Source: Acanthacorydalis orientalis
Lineage: Eukaryota; Arthropoda; Insecta; Megaloptera; Corydalidae
Direction: 5' to 3'
Length of the DNA stretch: 64,000 nt
NCBI GenBank assembly: GCA_034766995.1
Contig: CM068317.1
Coordinates: forward strand, 35,769,249-35,833,248
Part shown: positions 59,440-64,000 of the stretch, piece after piece
Position numbering within the stretch: the first letter of the stretch is position 1
Layout: each line of letters starts with the position of its first letter
The notes under the pieces: model-generated
The model's database searches: none
Told to the model about the DNA's origin: nothing
What the model saw: only the letters and a program-made list of their open reading frames with translations
Made by a program: the position numbers and the translations under genes

Positions 59440-59890
59440 GTAGACCATCTCCTCGCAACCCCACTCCCCTCGCTATTCTCTACAAGTAGCACGTTAACCA
59501 TTTCTATACCCGATTACCAATGATTGATTGATGTGTATCGCGTGGTCTCTATTCTGATTGGTTGACATCAATCAGATGTATGTAGTTCTCTCACGGTGTA
59601 CAACGAAAAAGCATGTACGATTTCAGTGCAAAAGTGATAAGAAATTTATTCAAATTTTTATGTTCATTAAAGCTTTAGAATAAAAAAATTGTTACACATT
59701 TTAACAATGTGTTTTGTCAGTTTTTATAAACTTATCCAATAACAATTGTAAGACCCTCATTTTACGCAGATTATTTATGCGTATAATTTGTTAATTTCTG
59801 TTATTTGCTATGGGAGAGCGAGCGTCAGTGATCGGAGGTAGAATTTTCTCCTCCCTAGGGGAATTCGACGAGAGTAGCGACCCCTTTGTT
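59440..59890. other. richer islet with hairpins, possibly one element with repeat S
   Basis: Contains TGATTGATGT (59525-59534) exactly inverted as ACATCAATCA (59565-59574), and near 59835-59860 a GGAGG...CCTCC stem followed by CTAG. TTTCTATATA at the repeat-S start and stem-plus-CTAG at the end are reminiscent of Helitron termini (TC... and hairpin-CTRR), but the flanking A/T rule is not met. Confidence 0.3.
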
Positions 59891-60461
59891 ACAAAATAAA
59901 ATAAGAGTTCAAATTAAAAAAAAAACTGAATTTATTACATTTACTACCATATATTTATGTCAATATATCTTATAAATACTAAATTAAAATACGAGTTATG
60001 TTTAATATATTTATATACAATATATATATGTATATATATACATTCACTTATTTTATAAATATTAAACAATTTATTACAGATAATAAAATATTCTATATTT
60101 CTTAATAAATTTCTATATTTATTCCAAATTGTTTTAAAAAGTACATAGTAAAACTGATATTCACGAATAAAAAAATACATCTTTTGTATTTATAGCATCA
60201 TAATATTGTCATGTTTCAATCGAACATACATAGAAACCTTATTGTTCAATATAAATCAAATATATATTTCTTCTGATAATATTGACATCTGCATCAATAA
60301 AAACGACGCCATAATAAAGCATGTGTTATATAACAATGATAATTATATGGGTTTGGCTTTGTGACGGACTAATATAACTAATGTACATAAATGATCATTA
60401 TGTTTATAATATGCACAAAGTAGCTTTTGCGACTTCATTGTTGTGTGTTATACATTATCTA

Positions 60462-60516
60462 GAACCTTGAAGACCTTCGCGTGATGCTCTAATGACCTTT
60501 TTCTTACGAAGGTCGA
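60462..60516. promoter_or_regulatory. cluster of nuclear-receptor-type half-sites
   Basis: Within 55 bases: AACCTTGA (inverse TCAAGGTT), AGACCTTCG, TGACCTTT and CGAAGGTCG. The outer GACCTTCG (60472-60479) and CGAAGGTC (60507-60514) form a perfect inverted repeat. AGGTC(A/G) half-sites of both orientations in a balanced-sequence patch suggest an enhancer, by motif only. Confidence 0.35.
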
Positions 60517-60892
60517 ATGTGCATAAGTTTTATCGCCATCAGTAAAGTAACAATTTTGTATGCATAAAATTGAATGGAAAACTTGGAGTTTTTAATCATA
60601 TATTATTATGTTCATCTATTGTGTCGTATCGAATATTTATTGTTTATTAATATGCTTCTCAATTACTTATTCACTAGCTACGAGAATTATGGCATTGATG
60701 AATATCAAGTTATTCATTATGTACTTATTTAATAGTTTTAAATAAATATCTAAGATGTCATAATACAATTACACATATACACATTATATGATTTATTTTC
60801 TTAAGACAATTTCGGTTTTAAGTAAAACATTAGTATTGATAAAAAAAATAATGCCATATAATTTTGGAAAAACTCTGAGGTTATGTTCTTTT

Positions 60893-60895
<3 letters not shown>

Positions 60896-60925
<30 letters not shown>
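60896..60925. repeat. (TA)n microsatellite
   Basis: About 15 TA units. Confidence 0.95.
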
Positions 60926-60927
<2 letters not shown>

Positions 60928-61437
60928 ATCCTTAATCTCATCTTTATCTGAAAGGAATTATTTATTAATAAATATTAATTCACAAATATTTGCAAAAATA
61001 ATGTTTGAAAAATGATCATTCTATGTAAATCTAAAACTCTCCATCGAAAAAAATATGTAATTAAGGTGTCTTAAAAATATTATTTTACATTTACTTTACT
61101 ATTTTATGTGTTATGTTGCTTATTGTAAAAAAGTGTACTAAGCACAGTAAAATTCAATTAGAAATAAAAATTTAAGTACAAATTCAGTTCAAGTTTATTA
61201 AGAGACATTATTTTTTTATTATGGAAATAAACAACTTGGTAATACAGGTGTAATAAATTAATGTTCATTTATTTGTCTCATGTATTTATATATATATATA
61301 TGCCAATAAAACGAACAATAACGAAAATAAAATTCAAAGTGAATATAATTCTAATGAATATATCATTTCTTTCTGTATATTTTGATTTTATTTTATATAT
61401 TATTAAAGTAGACAGGTTTTTTCGAATATTGTTTGAT

Positions 61438-61440
<3 letters not shown>

Positions 61441-61492
<52 letters not shown>
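61441..61492. repeat. (TA)n microsatellite
   Basis: About 26 TA units. Confidence 0.95.
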
Positions 61493-61496
<4 letters not shown>

Positions 61497-61799
61497 TAAA
61501 AATAAATAAGAACCTAAATATTTGAACTAAATATATGTATGTATATATATTATATATATACATATATACACACATATATAAATTATTAGGTATTTCTATA
61601 TTTAAATTTTCTTTGTGAAATATACCAAATATATGTTATGTTAAAAATTCCTACATATTAAAAAAATGTATTCGAGTATAAAATATGAAACGTTAAATAT
61701 ATTTGGTTGGTATTTTTCAATTATAATTTAATCATTTAATATGCTTGTACAAATATTTCTTTCAATTTAAATTCGTATTTATATGTACCTTCACATGTT

Positions 61800-61800
<1 letters not shown>

Positions 61801-61859
<59 letters not shown>

Positions 61860-61874
61860 CATACACACATACAT
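61801..61874. repeat. (TA)n-(CA)n compound microsatellite
   Basis: About 25 TA units, then CA/CATA units. Confidence 0.95.
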
Positions 61875-62093
61875 GTACTTGTGTAATATTATGGATGAAA
61901 ATGTAAAAATATAACATTGTTTATGTTGTTAAGTAAATTTACTTTTTCAAGCAAATTTAAATATTGCATTACAGTCAAGACATACTAATCATAAAACAAA
62001 TATTTTGACTGAAAAACACACAATACGATCCACATGATTTCTAAATATAAAATTCTGATAATAAAACTCGTTAACACAAATGTTTTAACTCAC

Positions 62094-62125
62094 CTTTATT
62101 TGTAACGCAGCCAGAGTTTTTCTCC
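62094..62125 (-). other. 32-nt microexon candidate
   Basis: Read on the minus strand, a textbook acceptor (TTTTTTGTTTCGTTACAG) is followed by 32 nt (GGAGAAAAACTCTGGCTGCG, then TTACAAATAAAG) and a textbook donor (AAAG, then GTGAGT). Two of three frames are open (EKNSGCVTNK or RKTLAALQIK). Such pairing of near-optimal sites 32 nt apart is unlikely by chance in this AT-rich DNA. On the minus strand it lies upstream of the 14-16 kb exons, so it may be a leader exon of the same gene or a coding microexon of another gene. No transcript support available. Confidence 0.45.
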
Positions 62126-62412
62126 CTGTAACGAAACAAAAAAAAATCAACTTTTTTATGCAACATTTTTCATAACAATATTGTGCAAAAATATGTAAAC
62201 GAGGATTTTAGACTTCGATAAACATGTCGACACATAATCCTCACGTTTAAGGATAACGTTTGATATTATTCTTTTGATATTATTATGAAAGGGACGATGT
62301 ATAAAATATTCAAATGTATGCAAAACATTCGCATTGTAAGACAGTAAGCTGAATATGAGTTTAACATGCAAATTCGTTTTCTGAAGGTATTAAAACATGA
62401 AATATACAACAT

Positions 62413-62600
62413 CTAAAAATGTTTTTGGTTAAAATTACAACTTATTAGTTGTTGCTGTCGCCGAACGAAAGAGGAAACGCGAATTGACTTCTGGTTCTAA
62501 GAAAGGACAACGATATTGTACATATGTACTCGAATGTTCATAATCCTAAAGGTTCAAATCCGTTTTAATAAAGCAGCAGGCTTAAACTCTATAACATACT
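62413..62600 (-). other. richer islet with acceptor-like site
   Basis: Minus strand: acceptor TCGTTGTCCTTTCTTAG ends near 62497, followed by 27 open codons (NQKSIRVSSFVRRQQQ...) to a TAG at 62413-62415. No donor is seen before the stop. GGTTCAAATCC at about 62552 is a tRNA B-box lookalike without a tRNA around it. Confidence 0.25.
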
Positions 62601-63343
62601 AAACATTCAAATATTTAAATAGAACTTAGACAGATGTGTTTCATAATGAAATTAATGATGTATTTTAATTATTTCGTTTTAATCTTTTTAAACAGAAAAC
62701 TAATTAAACCAATTAAAATTGATTTTCAATGAAATCTAGTATATCAAATATCAAACGATATTTTAAATTTCCAAAACTTATTTATTGATTGAACAAATTT
62801 CACAACAACGATTACAGTCAGCAATTAAATTAATTATAAGAATTTAAAACTTATAAAAATATAATTTGAAGCTATTAAAATAACAATTAATTATATCTTT
62901 CCAGCTTAATTCATGCATTAATTTAAATTTTCATTTCTTTTAAAAAATATCAAAATTATAATTAGAAAAATTTAATACTATTTTTGTATGAAAAATGAGA
63001 ATATTAGCATAGTGGATGGCCGTACACAATTATTTACTAATAAGCAGTAAATCAATTTTTTTTGTTAAAAATTATATCATTTACATATTTTCTTAAAAAA
63101 ACTTCTAATATTCATTAAATAAATTGGTAGTTTCAATGTTAAAGTGATGCATTTTTAACGTTTTATAATTTTTGTATATAGAAAAGAATTTAAATAATAA
63201 AAACATATATAGTGGTTTTATAAATATGTACATAAATTAAGATACAACTTTTGGAGTATGGTAGTGTTAATAAATATTTCCTAAAATAATTATTTAACTT
63301 TTTTATTTTAATAAAATGTAAATTGAAGATTTTTCGATATATT

Positions 63344-63349
<6 letters not shown>

Positions 63350-63379
<30 letters not shown>
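63350..63379. repeat. (TA)n microsatellite
   Basis: About 15 TA units. Confidence 0.95.
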
Positions 63380-63383
<4 letters not shown>

Positions 63384-63895
63384 TCGAATCCAAACACAAA
63401 TAGTACGTCTATCCACTTTTTTCTCTACAAGTCTATTTAAATAAAATATCTTGCTTTTAGATGGTGCACAATTAAAAATACTATTTTTTGTACATTAACT
63501 GTAATTATTTTGAAAAATCTTATTAAAATTGTGGATAAATTTATTTTTTCAGATGAATCCTACATTCTGCCAAAAACCACAAAAAGAAATCTTTTAGATA
63601 TGTATTAATATATGCCTTTCTAGAAATTTTCTATTTTTTAGTTATAATTAAACACTTACAACTGTACGAATAAAAATTAAACACTTTTGATTAAGTAACA
63701 AATATTAAATTAATTAAGAAGTATATTATTATATAATAATACATTTTTTAAGCGATAAGTTCTATTTTTAGTATATTTTGTATAGGAAAAATAATTCAAT
63801 ATATAATTTAACAATCATTAAGTAATCAGTATGAAAAATGTTTCAAATTAAAAAATGTATCATTCATATAGGAAAGACATTTTTTGGAAAATTTT

Positions 63896-63896
63896 G

Positions 63897-63924
<28 letters not shown>
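63896..63924. repeat. (TA)n microsatellite
   Basis: About 14 TA units. Confidence 0.95.
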
Positions 63925-63928
<4 letters not shown>

Positions 63929-64000
63929 AATGTAATAGAAAAATTATAAACTTTATATCTGTATTTGCATACCAAGAACATGGAAAATGTAAATACAGAC

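Larger units (their letters stand above)
59891..62090. other. AT-rich non-coding stretch
   Basis: No gene seen. A patch at 60350-60560 is richer (see the half-site cluster). Several long (TA)n tracts. Confidence 0.5.
62600..64000. other. AT-rich non-coding stretch
   Basis: No gene seen. (TA)n at 63350-63379 and 63896-63924. A plus acceptor-like TTTATTTTTTCAG near 63551 precedes a 14-codon frame only. Confidence 0.45.

Noticed and set aside
59388..59862. Complete Helitron
   Set aside because: TC-like start and hairpin-CTAG end are suggestive, but the flanking A and T nucleotides do not fit and no RepHel is present. Kept only as a possibility in the repeat S finding.
62540..62580. tRNA B-box-like GGTTCAAATCC
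   Set aside because: No A-box or cloverleaf upstream, and the T-stem has a mismatch. The similar GGTTCAAAT at about 15588 also lacks a tRNA context.
1..64000. CRISPR arrays, bacterial operons, rRNA genes
   Set aside because: No spaced direct-repeat arrays, ribosome-binding-site-led operons or rRNA-like blocks. Sequence character is eukaryotic.

Overview
This window looks like a stretch of very AT-rich (by eye roughly four-fifths A+T) insect nuclear DNA that is mostly non-coding. It is crowded with long (TA)n microsatellites, about one every 1-1.3 kb. The transposon fossils are arthropod types: two kinds of mariner, a TTAA-flanked piggyBac-like element, a Tc1/mariner-class transposase tail, a Ty3/gypsy reverse-transcriptase scrap and LTR-like modules. 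A hymenopteran (bee, wasp or ant) is my best guess, at low confidence. No complete protein-coding gene can be read. Nearly all longer open frames are translations of (TA)n (poly Ile-Tyr) or of AT-rich DNA.

Layout. 1-340: tail of an internally deleted mariner. 1.9-2.0 kb: possible minus-strand terminal exon. 2.96-3.17 kb: transposase C-terminal relic. 5.3-5.5 kb: islet with a 55-codon frame. 7.2-7.55 kb: local tandem duplication. 8.9-9.05 kb: gypsy RT relic. 11.0-11.7 kb: second mariner, split by microsatellites and by a 115-bp repeat that recurs at 12.4 kb. 14.36-16.3 kb: the best gene evidence, namely a minus-strand exon with a Kozak-like ATG and a signal peptide between consensus splice sites, a second splice-bounded minus exon 1.5 kb upstream, a piggyBac-like element between them and an LTR-like module behind them. 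17.7-20.5 kb: a foldback element, a 500-bp mariner and a retroelement tail. 21.0-21.8 kb: a richer-sequence island followed by two tandem perfect hairpins. 24.4-25.1, 32.1, 36.2 and 43.4-44.1 kb: further members of the foldback family. 33.4-35.4 kb: the longest stretch of complex, CpG-containing sequence, a candidate promoter. 43.0 kb: a 79-bp palindromic mariner MITE very like human MADE1. 46.2-46.8 kb: a promoter-like islet with TATA box and paired E-boxes. 55.0 kb: an internally deleted cecropia-type mariner. 62.1 kb: a 32-nt splice-bounded microexon on the minus strand.

How it may fit together (inference). Splice-bounded segments on the minus strand at 62.1, possibly 34-35 and 28.4, 15.9 and 14.4 kb would suit the far-spaced 5' exons of one long-intron gene whose coding begins with the 14.4 kb signal peptide. 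The downstream exons cannot be chained by eye. The rest is best described as intron or intergenic DNA remodelled by mariner-type elements and TA-slippage.
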